This document shows, piece after piece, positions 46,449-58,709 of a stretch of 64,000 nt of DNA. The notes beneath the pieces were generated by a model, which was not told where the DNA came from, ran no database searches, and was given only the letters and a program-made list of their open reading frames with translations. Position numbers and translations under genes: made by a program. The stretch is taken from positions 18,326,484 to 18,390,483 of the forward strand of contig NC_061864.1 of the NCBI RefSeq assembly GCF_907164915.1, read 5' to 3'. Position 1 is the first letter of the stretch, and every line of letters begins with the position of its first letter. The DNA comes from Impatiens glandulifera. Lineage: Eukaryota; Streptophyta; Magnoliopsida; Ericales; Balsaminaceae.

Positions 46449-46796
46449 TAGGGCTGCAAATGAGTCAAGTTCGAACCGACTTGTTTATTATTTAAGTGGA
46501 GCTCGAGCTCATTTAAAACTTGTTGATCTTTTTCGAGTCTGATAATAAATAATATTTATTTTAATATTAAAATTTAAAATAAATATTTTTTCTTTATAAA
46601 TATTTGAAAATTTAATTTTAGTTCAAGTTTTTCGAGTCGACTCGAGACGAGCTTGTAGATAAATAGTCGAGTCGAGCTCGAACTCAAATTTATAATCTCG
46701 TTCGATTTCGAATTCGAGTCGAGCTAATAAATATTTAATCGAGTCGAATTCGAGTTAAAACTAGATTAAGCTCAGCTTGACTAATGTACAGCTTTA
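46449..46796. mobile_element. hAT-type MITE, 348 bp, with perfect 8-bp target duplication
   Basis: ATAGTAAC flanks both sides (46441-46448 and 46797-46804). The left end TAGGGCTGCAAATGAGTCAAG and the right end, reverse-complemented TAAAGCTGTACATTAGTCAAG, form an inverted terminal repeat. Subterminal DNA is rich in GAGCTCGA / GTCGAGTCGA words. No coding capacity. Confidence 0.87.
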
Positions 46797-46804
46797 ATAG
46801 TAAC

Positions 46805-48195
46805 TAAATATAATGATTACAATTCAATTAAACAATTTAAAATTAATGCATAAATCAAACTATGATGACATCCCACATTCATGACCTTTGCTTTCATTTA
46901 AAGTTCTTCTAGTGGGAATATTGAGAATCGAATCTATGACTATGACATTTTGTTCTTTTAAGTCAACTTATTTTCACTAAGTCAATCGGTTCTTTTAGAT
47001 AGCATTACATTTATAACAATTAAGATCCTGGTTTGAATCTCTATGGATATAAATTAAGAGAAATTATAAATGTCAAAATGGTGGGTGTAGACCATCATTT
47101 ATGAATCCAAATATTATTTTCATTTTATAAATGTTTATCAGATTGAATTTGACTATTTAGTTAAATAAATATGCAATGATTTAAGAAGGTTTGTAATTGG
47201 AGTTTAAACGAAAAAGTTATTAATAAAACAAATTCCTTACAAAATTTCATGAAAAGTATAAGAAATAAATGATGAAAACGCCGCAAGTCTTATGACAACA
47301 CACAAGAGTAACGCATACCCAAACTGCTCATATCAAAAATGTGTTTGAATTTCAAATTTGAAAAATATTTATGTGAGATTATTTTTGCTAAGTTTTTTTC
47401 CTTTTTATATTTCTTTCTGAAATTGAAATTGATTGATAACCCTTTAGAATTCAATCAAAGTGGAAAATGGAAAGTTAATCCCAAGATATAAAATTCCAAA
47501 AGAAAATCAAAACATCAAAACTGAATTATTGAAATTCAATTTTCAGGTATGAATACCTAAGTTCCATCTCGTTTAAAGATTTTCTAACATTATAAAACCT
47601 CCAAAATATTTTAAACATGTTATAAGTAACTATACAATTTTGAATTTGTGTAAAGACTAAATTGAGTTTTTAAATGTGAATTTAATAAGTATCTAAATGA
47701 AAAATCTAAAAAATATATATATATATATATATTCATATGAAGGCATGTTTAACTCTTCTATGTGGAATAGAAGTATGGAAGGCATTAGTCTCCAAGCATG
47801 CTTGGATCTTTCAATACAACCATGCACATGATGCTAATTATGAAGAGTCAGGGTCCTCTATTAGGAAAAATGGAATCTCCACAAAAGAATTAGGACCAAA
47901 ATGATCCACTAACTTGCATCAACATTTTGTAATGATCAAAGTACATAAACATCTAAGAAAATTCATTATTAACATGCAAATTAATTCTCCAAATTAAAGT
48001 AAATAAATAGCAAAAATTGAAAAAGTCAATAATCAAATTCAACAATACCAGAATTCAATGTTCAAAACATGCAAGCAATTTAATATCTCCAAATTAAGGT
48101 AAATAAATACCAAAATTTGGAAAGAATGTGACAACAGAAGATAATAAAGTACCAAAGTTTAATTTAAATTATTGATTAAAATGGAAATCGATGTT
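46805..48195. other. AT-rich intergenic DNA
   Basis: No gene. A phrase TCCTGGTTTGAATCTCTATGG near 47027 looks like a B-box but has no A-box partner at the right distance. A (TA) run lies near 47710. Confidence 0.5.
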
Positions 48196-48203
48196 GATTG
48201 GAA

Positions 48204-51200
48204 CTATGCGGGTTGGATCACCGGTATGATACTCCTCTCATGTCTTCTCATTGGTTTATGCTCTATGATTTTGACTGAGCCATCACTCAATCCAATCGCA
48301 AATTGGTAGGGCTTATGTGGATGTGCGGTCAATACAATGGATTCATGTTCATCCCTGCATAATTACAAATTAAGAATTAATAAAATAATCTGATCTGATC
48401 ATATATGAAAAAAATAAATTTTTTACCGATTCAATAGAGTAGTGGGAAGGTAAACATTGGGTGTAATATGACATATTATCCTTAAGTTGTTGGAGTCAAA
48501 TATGCCAATCTTCCCATCCCGGAAGGCTGCGTAAATCATCCGACAATCCGACGAGTACTTGACCTCACCGGATATTGGTGACGGGAGAGCCCCTTGGGGA
48601 ACCCACTAAACGCGACAAATCATATAAGAAAAGTTTATAAATAATCTTTAATGAATTATTTATTTTGTTAGGTAAATACCTGAAGTAAACGAGTCATTGT
48701 AGTGCCGTTATATATTGCGAGATGCGTACCATGGGACACGAGAATGCGAATTTGGTCAAGGTGAAACTCGACAGTCGTGTCCCCAATCTGAGGAGCCTCT
48801 TCACCACCCGGGAGTTGTAAGAAGAGGGAATTCTTCTTATCCCAATTATTCATACTCCAGCAACAAAGCTGCCAATATCATAATATATATATATAATTAC
48901 TTACAAATGAATTTTTTTTTGTAAATTAAGAAACAAAACAAACATTAAGAATTATTACTTGTGCATCAGCACTAGATGAAACCATCAATTTAAGTTTGCA
49001 TGAAAAAGTTAACCCTGTAACTTTTTTTTCATGTTCTGCAAGTATCATTTGCACCTGTCCACAACAACACCCCAACATAATTTATATATCAACCATCTTT
49101 AATATTTATTAAAAACAAACTGTCAGACACGAAAATTTGTCACTATTTCATTACCGTGTCCATCATAACATTGTAAATATAGATATGCCCGTCCTGCATT
49201 CCACAAAATATTATATTTTTATTGTGCGGATGATAAGCTGCAAATGTTGAATCAGGTTGAGGTCTCATAAGAGTATCCATCTCCTGTTAAAATTATTCAA
49301 TAATCAATAATCATGTTCGCTTCAACTAATAAATGTCTTACACTAGACAATGAAAAGATTCTTACATTAGAGGATAACAAGTAGGAATCAATATTCCTCG
49401 TAATAGTCGAAGAACAAATTGCAGCCTCATAGTTCATAGTACCAATAGTACTATTGGTTGGCTGCGAAAGACCAAAAATCGCATTGGCCATTCTTCTGTT
49501 TTCTGACCACTTCCAAAACTTATGACTTCCAGTGGTGGTAAGTGCCAAAAGTCCGCATTGTTCATTAGTATACACAAGTTTACCAATCTATACATAATTA
49601 AATTGTCAATATTTGTTTTTCACAATAATAATAACATTTTTGATACAAATAAAATAAAAATAAATACCTTGATGGCAGGACCACTACTAATATCGGGCAA
49701 AGTAAAAACCAGACATTGATTTGTTTCTGTTTCATCTTCAAACCTTGGTACAATAACATTTCTGGGCATGGGCACATTAACTCGGGGGGCCTGACATCAT
49801 GTCAAACAAAAGTGTAAAATAAATATGTTAGTTACGATACAATGTATATATATAACTATTTAAACTTTGATTAATTATATACATTATAAGACGTTGAAGA
49901 TTGTCCAACTTCAAGTAATCTTGGAACTGAATTAAACTCAATGCCCTGTTGAAGATCATGGTCAACATATAATTGTTAGCATATGTATTAATATTAATTC
50001 AATCTTATTATATATATATACATATCATACCGCCCTTATTGGTGCATAATTAGGCATAGCCCTAGCACGGAGAGCAACCAATGGAGCCGGAGCTGGAGCT
50101 GGAGGAGATGGAAGCGAAATGACGGGAGTTGGAGGGGGGCATACATGATCAATAGCTAAACTCGTGAAATCTGGATTTGGTCTTGGATGCCTACATTGCT
50201 GATGTTGCCATTTCAAACTGTATATATATATATATATATATAAAAATATATATTAATGTAATTAGAATGATAAATTGAAACATAATACCTAATCTAATAT
50301 TAGAAACATATTTCTAGTTAGGACATACCTTTGATTCATTAAAGTTGTAATTCTTCCTGAACTTAAGTCAGGAAAAGTGAGTTTGCCAATGAAATCTGGG
50401 TTAGCTTTTACAAGTTTCTTGAGCTCTATCACCAACCTTCTACGAGATGCACTTGTGTCTCCATATGCAGACAACGCCTCATTTTCCCTGCACATGTAAT
50501 CATTAGTTTCTCGACTCAGTTAAGGTTTAAGATGTGGTCATGTAATTGTGTTCCTCAATAGAGTCGGCTCTAATACAAATTGAAAAACTTTATACAAATA
50601 TAAAAATAAATTTGAATTTATCTCTTATGTAAAAAAGTATTTAAAAAACCAGAGCAAGAAACAAATTTTTAAGCTAATATAAAGCTAGATATCTTTAAAA
50701 ATAATAATATAATAGAATTACATTTTAAAGATTTTCTATGAAAACGACATGTAATATTTTATAAGCTAACCAAAACACAATATATATCTTTAAAAAAAGG
50801 TTTGAATACTCTTAAAATGCAGTTAGATTAATTATACAAACAATAAAGACAAATAGTTATACTTGCAAAAATTGTTGTTTAATAGAGTGAGAAGGATAAT
50901 AAATTTTTTACTTATCACTTAATAAAAACTGTCAAGAAAATTTTATACCCTATAAAAAGAAAAATTAATTTATGCCTTGAAAATGTTGTTAGGTTATAAA
51001 CACGATACGACAATTAATTTGTACATGTGAATCAATTTAATATATAAAAAATCTTGTCAAAAACCTGAAATTCGACAAGGTTATAAGATGTATGAATTGC
51101 TTATATAAATCGTCGTCCACTTGTTGAAATGGTTTTAAGTCTTTCATTAATATTTCAACAGCTGTGTGTTTATCGTTCCTGCAAATGTAAATTAAATTAA

Positions 51201-52055
51201 ACACACAAAATTTACCAATCATAAAAATCAATTAAAGTGTTAATAGAAAATAGATCTACATTGACAAAAAAAAACTTATTAAATCAGTTGATATACCTAT
51301 CGAGAGTTTCAAGATACTTTTGTTTTCGAATCTCGAAATATATCTTCGTGGAGTGTTTGTTTTTATCTAGTTTTGTGAACCTAGACAAATATTTCTCCAC
51401 TTCTACCCATTCACCTTTTAATACTTTGTCCTCAAAATGCTTCATGTTGAAATAAACTGATGACTCTTGTTCAAGCCTAAAGAAAGCACAATAATTCAAT
51501 TTAGATCAACGTACTTAAGAATCTCGAAGTTGTTGTTCATTAGTTATGCAAAAAAAAATTATTAATAAAGAGATTTTGAGTATGCATGTATATATGATTT
51601 ACCTAAGATAGGTTGATAGATAGATTGAAAAATGATTACATACCATTTTTGGTTTGAAAAGGTAAATTCATTTTGCTAATGGTTATTAATCAATTGTAAC
51701 CATATTTACATTCTTACGATTTAGTGATGAGAAAATCAACAAAAGATGAAAATTTGGCTGAAGAAAATCCAAACAAAACATAACGACAAAAAAAATACAA
51801 TGATTTGTAACTTATATGCGAATTTCGTAAACAAAACATAAACGACAACAAAATGTACATCGATTATAACCTAACAAATTATAAACGACAAGAAAATTTA
51901 CAATAATTTATATCATGAGACAAATTCAGTAAACACATCGTATACGACAAGAAGATGTATAGTAACCTGTAGGCAGACTCTGTAAATCCCTCCTCATTCA
52001 AAAACTGGAGAATCAGAAACACCAAATTTTGTTTGAAAACATTGTTATCAGTCAT
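48204..52055 (-). CDS. TOPLESS-related co-repressor with only one WD40 propeller
   Basis: Thirteen exons in coding order: 51967-52055, 51297-51476, 51065-51178, 50329-50487, 50031-50217, 49883-49945, 49668-49790, 49342-49587, 49155-49283, 48959-49054, 48680-48868, 48427-48605, 48204-48354. All have GT-AG borders and one frame runs throughout (634 codons, stop TAG). Residues about 1-205 form the TOPLESS domain: LisH (NLVFLILQFLNEEGF), CTLH (FNMKHFEDKVLKGEW, EIRKQKYLETLDR) and RENEALSAYGDTSASR to MNQSLKWQHQQC..PRPNPDF. This is the part that binds EAR motifs of repressors in the family. A Pro/Ala-rich linker (about 205-285) then runs straight into the second propeller: NQCLVFTLPD, WKWSENRR, FAAYHPHNKNIIFCGMQDG, VSSSADAQLCCWS, VEFHLDQIRILVSHGTHLAIY, YLPTTLLNR and FAIGLSDGSVKI. 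Canonical family members are about 1,130 residues with two propellers; the first is absent. Expected role is transcriptional co-repression in the nucleus. Confidence 0.88.
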
Positions 52056-52179
52056 TTTGTTTACGAAAAGTAGTTAAAGAAAAACAAGAGATTCAGAGAT
52101 CAGAAGTAACAATTAGAGCAAAGAAAAATGCTAGAGAAACTCTTGTATGTTTTGATGCAATAAGAATGAGAACACATCC

Positions 52180-52189
52180 TATTTATAGT
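52180..52189 (-). promoter_or_regulatory. Putative TATA box of the TOPLESS-related gene
   Basis: Minus-strand CTATAAATAG about 125 bp upstream of the ATG at 52055. Its presence argues that the gene retains a promoter. Positional inference. Confidence 0.5.
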
Positions 52190-52199
52190 TGTGTAACAA

Positions 52200-54396
52200 A
52201 TATTTTTCTGGATTGTCTAAGGATTATTTAAATGAACATTATCTTGATCATTTAATTAAATATAATGAAATATTCACTTAAATTATTAATTAAAATGATA
52301 AACTGCATTATTGTATTTTAATAATACTTTAAAATATTAAATACAACATTATTTTACTTAAGTAACCCAAAATAATCAAAGAAAAAATATATTTCAAACT
52401 AACTCTAAAGTCTAAATCTCAACCACACATTCAAACTTTTAAAAAATAATCCCCTATCCAAGTCACTTTTTCACTTTTTCATTTTTTTTTTTTAAATGAC
52501 TTTTCACATCAATTTTTAATTTTTACCACAAGAACCACCACTTATTTTTAAAAAGTGTATGAACTTTATTTAATGCGTGATTATCTATTTAGATAAAATA
52601 AAAATAAAAAAGTTAATATTGTGATTATCTATTTAGATAATAAAAAAAAGTTACATAGGATGATTATCTTCTTCTTCTTTTTTTAAGTCAAACAGGATAA
52701 GGCCTTATTTAAAGAATATTTTATTGTTTTTAATGTAAAAAAAATAAAAGTTACTATTGATGATTATCTTTTTCTCTTTTTTTTAAGTCAAACGGGAAAA
52801 GGCCTTATTTAAAGAAATTATTTTATTGTTTTTAATGTAAAATTGGATGGTTTTAATTATATATTATTAAATAAAATTATCAAAATCTTTTAATTAATTT
52901 AATTATAAATAATATTGATTGATTATATAATAAGTTATTTACAAATAATTTCAAATAACTCATAAAAATAAAAATTGTTAAGAAGAATAAATTAATTAAT
53001 AACCTGTTGAGTTGTTTGAAAAAAAAAACTTAAAACTTAAGGAGTTTGAGAGAAAATGCAATATAGTGATATTTCTCATTTCTATTAAAATCATGAGTAT
53101 TTTCGCGATATTTTTTTATTTAGTTTAAATTAATTATTTCTTTGATAAATATAATTTATTATTTATTGATAAATTAATTATTTCTTTAACAAATATATGT
53201 TATTCTCTGTTAATAAATTATTATTTTATTAACAAATATAAAATATTTCTCATTATAAGAAATACATTGTTTTCTTAAATATGTTGTTTTCTTAAAATAA
53301 TATTAGTTGCAATTGAACAAAGCTTGTTATATAAAAAAATAAGTTATAAAAAATAAGTTCCAAATTTGCAATTGAACAAAGTATGAAAACTATTTTTTAT
53401 TAATAAATTAATTATTTCTATAACAAATATAAGTTATTCTCTATTAATATTTAATTATTTCTTTCTTTAACAAATACAAAATATTTCCCAATAAAAAAAA
53501 TAAGTTTGTTTTTTAAGAATATTAGTTGTAATTGATAAAAGCTTCTTATATCAAAATTGTTATAAAATATAACTCGTTTCCACATTTGCAATTGAAAAAA
53601 ATATGAAAAAATTAAATATTTAGTAATGACTTTCATTTTAAATTAAGACGTTCTAAGTATAAGTAGGTTTTATAAATTAATTTTATCATATTTTACTATA
53701 ATTTTTTTATATTTTATTATTATTTTTACGTTAATTTTAAATATTCAATTAGAATAATATAGAATTAATATTATAAATGTATCAAAAATGAGAAAATATT
53801 TATTTATTTACCATAAACTTTGACATATTTATATTCTTTAATAAAATAATATAATTTTAATTTATTTGTATTTTTTTATTATTATAATCATTTATGTAAT
53901 TTGTTTTTTTATTTGACCATATAATATTTATTAATTTAATTGAATATTTTTTAAAATAACTTTTTAAACATTATAATTAATTTTAAATTAAAAATATATC
54001 TTCTTAAATTATAATATAAAGTAATGTTTTGCATTAAAATTATATTTATTTTAATTAATCTTTATAGAAAGACTAATTTAATATTAAAATAATAAAATTA
54101 AAATTAATATATTTTTTTAAAAGTTACAACAATCCAGATGAATCTAGCCCTTATCTGTCTTTTTTTTTTCTTTTTTTTTTTGGTCAAAGAAATGTTATAT
54201 AAAAGAAGATAATAATGTATCATTAATGATGATTAATGAATCAAACATAAAATTCAACTTAGATTGTCCAATTTATTTGACAAGTGATTTTTTGTTATAT
54301 TAGTAACTTCACTATGTACATATTGATTAACAAACTGTAGAGAATAGTAATAACTTTTAAACAAATTTTAACTTACCATCCAACTAACTTCCTTTA
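52200..54396. other. AT-rich spacer with two local tandem duplications
   Basis: No gene. A segment of about 95 bp (GATGATTATCTT..TTTTTAAGTCAAAC.GG.AAAGGCCTTATTTAAAG..TTTTATTGTTTTTAATGTAAAA) occurs at about 52660-52742 and 52758-52845. A longer duplication of about 230 bp spans about 53165-53395 and 53399-53615 (AATTAATTATTTCTWTAACAAATATA, TTAGTTGYAATTGA, CAAATTTGCAATTGAA as shared words). Confidence 0.7.
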
Positions 54397-54404
54397 ATGT
54401 TAGT

Positions 54405-54678
54405 CAGAGCCGCTGGCCCCGAGTTTTGGGCTATTCCAGTCCCGTTAAAAAAAGCTCGATATTTTTTATTGTCCTAAGTCGATTTAAAAAATTTAATAAA
54501 AAAAGAATAGTTTTTGGTAAGGTTTAAACTCATAACCAAACAAAGGTTATAAATTTTTATCTAAACAAATTAACTACACTATATTAGGTTCAAAATTACA
54601 ATATATTTAATTAAAATTTTACTAATTTTAATAAATGGGTTGCCTTAATCCGAGGATTTACCAGGTTTACCCAGGCCC
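54405..54678. mobile_element. Probable hAT- or Mutator-type MITE, about 275 bp
   Basis: The word AATGTTAGT flanks both sides (54396-54404 and 54679-54687), so an 8- or 9-bp target duplication. The left end CAGAGCCGCTGGCCCCGAG and the right end (reverse complement TGGGCCTGGGTAAACC) are only loosely inverted. CAGAGCCG-type ends are common in plant hAT elements. No coding. Confidence 0.6.
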
Positions 54679-54862
54679 AATGTTAGTTTATTAAAGTAAA
54701 AAATTAAAAAATTAATGTAATTTGAGTAAATAAATAAAATAAAACGTATCCAAATTTTTAACATACTACTATGAATTGTAAATTGAGCATTTAATCAAAA
54801 TAAACCAAATTTAACTACCCCTCCTCCCAAGACGGGCCTGACATTTGGGCCTATGTAATTAT

Positions 54863-55095
54863 CAGAGCTGGCCCTCAAATTTGTGTGCACTATAGGCAAA
54901 ACAAAATTGTTCTTAATTTTTATTTTATTATATATATTTATTTTAGCTTGAGTTGATTAAATATAATAGTTTTGAGATATTCTAATTGATCAAATATAAT
55001 ATTAATACATATATTGAGGTCCAAGAGTTCAAATCTAGATAATACACTTTTGATTTTTTTTACCCTCCAAATGGCCTTACCTTATGCCGGCTAAG
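54863..55095. mobile_element. hAT-type MITE, 233 bp, with perfect 8-bp target duplication
   Basis: GTAATTAT flanks both sides (54855-54862 and 55096-55103). The left end CAGAGCTGGCCCTCAAAT pairs with the reverse complement of the right end, CTTAGCCGGCATAAGG, in the CAGAGCYGGC style of hAT elements. No coding capacity. Confidence 0.8.
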
Positions 55096-55103
55096 GTAAT
55101 TAT

Positions 55104-57080
55104 AGTACATCGATAAGTTTTATTTAGTATGATGATAAGTTTTTACTTTAGTTTATATATATTTATAAAGTGAAGTCATAATAAAATAAAAAAGATTGAA
55201 TTTTGAATGAGGATACCTGTAAGTATTTAATAATAACTATTAACTGGACTTTATTAATCATTTTTCACTAGTCCATGGGCTTGCTGCTCTAAGGCCTGCT
55301 CTGTTCGTGGTGTTGCCACGCCTAAAGACGTTTGATGTGGGTTTTTTTTTAGTTTTTTTCTTTATTTATAATTAATTTTTATTAAAAATTAATAATTAAT
55401 AATTATATTTTTTTTATCAAATAAATTCTTTATAGATAGCATTCCAAAAAAAAAATCTAACAACTAGTTTTATGTGTGTTTTTTTTTTTTTTTTTTTTTT
55501 TTTTGATTTTGACCTAAAACTCAACAATTCCTTTATATATTTTTCAATTATAAAATTATTCAATATATTAATAAAAGTTTTAGTATACATCTACCTTATT
55601 TTATCAAACAATAAAATAATTCAAATAACTTTCATCAAACAATGGAAAGAATCCCTTGTTACGGGATTTCTTATATATCCCTCATATGGGAGAGACAAAA
55701 CGGTCATATTTAAAAGAATAAAATAAAAAGTATTTGACCATTTTAAATCTCCTTCTAAAGAGAACATAAGTATCTCATAATTTGTGAAAGATTTTAGAAG
55801 GTATTTTAGATTTTTACACATAACTTACATTCTTTTTCAACTATCAAATTTCTTCTTTTATAAATCAAAATATTAAATATATTCTTTTATAAAATTTAAA
55901 TAAAAATCTGGTTTTTAAATATGACTAACTAATTTTCTTTTAGATTTTTTTTATTATATATTTTGAAATAGAATGTCCAAAATTGCATTTGCTTGTAAAT
56001 AAAACATTTCATTATCTTTAATCAAAACTCTTACAAATAATGTTTGATTATAAATGGATTTGAATAAAAAAATAAAAAAAATCAACAAGCTCTAGGAGAT
56101 TGTTTGATTTTGGTTTATTTAGGATTTTATTGGTTCATTTTTTTAATTATTTAATGAAAAAATTGTAAGTTTATTGTAAATTATCTTAACCCACATCATT
56201 GATCTTCACATTTTAATTTAAGATGTATTATGAATTTTGAATAAAAATAATAATAATAAATCAAACAAGCACATTCATTTGAGCAAATTCCAAAAACAAA
56301 AACAAAAAAAGACACTGAATTTGTTACTTTTGGCAATTCAAAAGAAATACCGCACAAATAATATCACATAAAGGTTTCGTTCGATATTTATAAGTTGTGT
56401 ATGGATGTTTATGTAATAAGTTGTTACATAATTAAACATTAAGCTTAATTTTCAAATCTACCCAACGGTTAAACAAATGTTACTGGTAAATAAAACATTT
56501 ATCTCTTTTTCATTATGATGTTTTTATTTATTAAAGCAGATAAGACAAGACTGATAAGAAAAGTCAAGCTTTTATTTATTTTTTATTTTTTTTACTTTTG
56601 AATATCCCTCACTCACACAAACTCATAAAAGAAAGAAAAAAATTCTCCCATCCCCCACTCTTCACGCACTGAGCTTTCTCCGGTCACGTCCGATGGATGT
56701 ACTTTTTTTCTTTTATTTTTTCTACTATTCAATATCTTCTATTCCACCAGCTTTCTGTCCCATCCACCCCCGCCCGACCCGGCCCGGCCCCATCACCAAT
56801 ATTAATGTTGAAGTGGGACTCTCATGTACGTAGTGTTGTTATATTCATAATCAAAATATATCACCTATAAACTATAGTCCAATCAAATTGATGTAAAAAT
56901 ATAACTCACTTTTCAACAACAACAAAAAAAAATGAAGTAAAACTATAAAATAATGCAATGAACTTCAATAATGTAGTAAAATTATATCCACAAGAAAACC
57001 CCACTAACTAAAAAATATCAAACCATCATTTTTGTTTTGTTGTGTTTCTCTCTAGGGTTTAGTTCCAAAAACCTAATTGT
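55104..57080. other. AT-rich intergenic DNA
   Basis: Gene-free. It includes a poly-T run of about 26 at 55479-55504, a less AT-rich fragment at 55270-55330 (GGGCTTGCTGCTCTAAGGCC) that may be another MITE end, and a C-rich patch at 56757-56795 (CCCGCCCGACCCGGCCCGGC). Otherwise low-complexity. Confidence 0.5.
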
Positions 57081-57082
57081 GA

Positions 57083-58697
57083 TCATAACCCTCCTTTGTC
57101 TTTATTATCAATCCAGTCGAACAAACTACTAAAATGATCGAACGTGTTACCCTTATTAATAATATTGTCACCTTTCTCTTGACCAAAATACCCTTGGCTA
57201 AACAATAAACCGATAGAGTCCCCATCTATCTCTCCCAAGTCCCCAAACAAGTCATCGCAATGACCTGAATAATCCGGCAAAGTAGGCTTATAATTATTAT
57301 TATTACTATTACTCATTAGAGAATTATCATCATGATGATGATGGAAACCGTCCAATCCAAAAGTAGTGTCATTCCCATCCATTTGCTCTTCCTTAACCAT
57401 TGGTTGCTCCTTCTCATCTTCTTCTTTCTTTGTGTTTATTAATGTTAATGATGATGCCTTGTGAGGTTGTTTGGAACATGTACTTGACTTCGATTTTGAG
57501 GTTGTTCCAACCATCTTGTTGGGTTGGGACCTTGTTGACCCGGCAAGTGCATTCCTTTGGGTAGGCCAGGCATGGTTGTGCTCGGAAGTGTAGGTTATGA
57601 CCAACATGTTTGGATCGTTTCGGCTACGTTCAACTTGTTTTCTTGCCAAACAACTCTTTGAGCTGCTGCACCTATAATATCCCCTATATATAATGCACAA
57701 AATAAAATACACTTGGGTTAACATTTAATTAAGTAAGATAACTAATTGGAAAAAAAAAAGAAGATGGTTTGAGTTAATTACCTAGGATAAGGAGAACCTT
57801 TTATGGGTTTCTGACCATATTTTCGCCATGCCCAAAGATCAGAAGGAACCACTTCCCCAGTTGACCTAGTACTATTAATGTTTATTGCTGTTGGTGCTGG
57901 AATGCACACCACCTTCTTTGCTTGGCTCCTCCTAATTAAAAAAAATCATCAATATTTGAAACAAATAATTAATGTCAAATTATAGCAGCCTTAATGTTTA
58001 ATCCAATCATAGATTCATTTTCACAAGAACATTTTTTAAGGTAAAAAAAAATAACATATCTATTTTTTAAGGTAGAATAGAAGAGCCATGATGATTAATC
58101 GATCTTTAATTACTTAAAGCTTACATAAATGTACGTACGTACGTGTATATTAAATTTTAACATAAAATAATAATAATAGGAAACAAATTGAATTTGAAAA
58201 TAGAAGTATATATAATTAAAGAATTAAATTCCCGTTTTTCTATATATATATATAATTACTCACCGTCTCTTGATCCCCGTATTTCCCGGGGACGAGATCT
58301 GAACCCGCTTTCCCGCAACAGCTGAAGTCGCCGGTGATCCGGAAGGAGAACCCGAAAGATGATCGGGCGAGATCTGAAGCATCCTTGAGAATATATTATT
58401 ATTATTATTAATATTAGAAGAAGGATTCATCATCATTTGTTGTTCACGATGATCATCGTTATCATCAACGGAGGGAGTACTGTTGATAAAGAGTGGATCC
58501 GGCCTGAAGTTGCTAAACGGATCTCCAAACTCTTCAATTGGGTCGTCGACGGCGGCGACTGCGCCTGAGTGAAAGTCGCCGTCGTCGTCGTCGACGGTGG
58601 TGAACTTCCAGCTGTCGGAGGAAGAAGGGATTCCACTGGCCCTTAAGATGTCGGCTAAGTCTCCTTGGTAATTCTCCGTCATATTGCTACAAAACAT
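57083..58697 (-). CDS. WRKY transcription factor, group IIe (WRKY14/35-like)
   Basis: DNA-binding transcription factor that recognises W-boxes. Exons 58264-58697, 57782-57931 and 57083-57683 give 394 codons ending TGA. The WRKY domain has [18 protein letters not shown] then [11 protein letters not shown], with the C-X5-C..H-X1-H zinc finger typical of group II. The second intron falls at PR|GYYRC, the conserved WRKY-domain position. The N terminus ([12 protein letters not shown]), the [20 protein letters not shown] block with nuclear-localisation-like KRRR, VVCIPAP and [10 protein letters not shown] match the WRKY14/35 branch. Acidic and Asn-rich stretches, some from AAT repeats, fill both ends. 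One unusual residue is Ser in SSSKSC, where most members have Gly. Start is the first in-frame ATG (58697); a second at 58682 also gives a family-like N terminus. Confidence 0.93.
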
Positions 58698-58709
58698 ACT
58701 CTCTCTCTC

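Noticed and set aside
49342..49366. Ending exon 8 of the TOPLESS-related gene at the earlier donor (exon to 49366)
   Set aside because: The downstream GTAAGA donor adds eight codons, VRIFSLSS, that match the family's strand at this point (IS-LFN type), so exon to 49342 is better; both keep the frame.
48204..52055. Calling the TOPLESS-related gene a pseudogene
   Set aside because: All thirteen exons splice in one frame with canonical borders, no stops, and domain ends are intact; loss of one propeller alone is not evidence of decay. Expression data are still needed.
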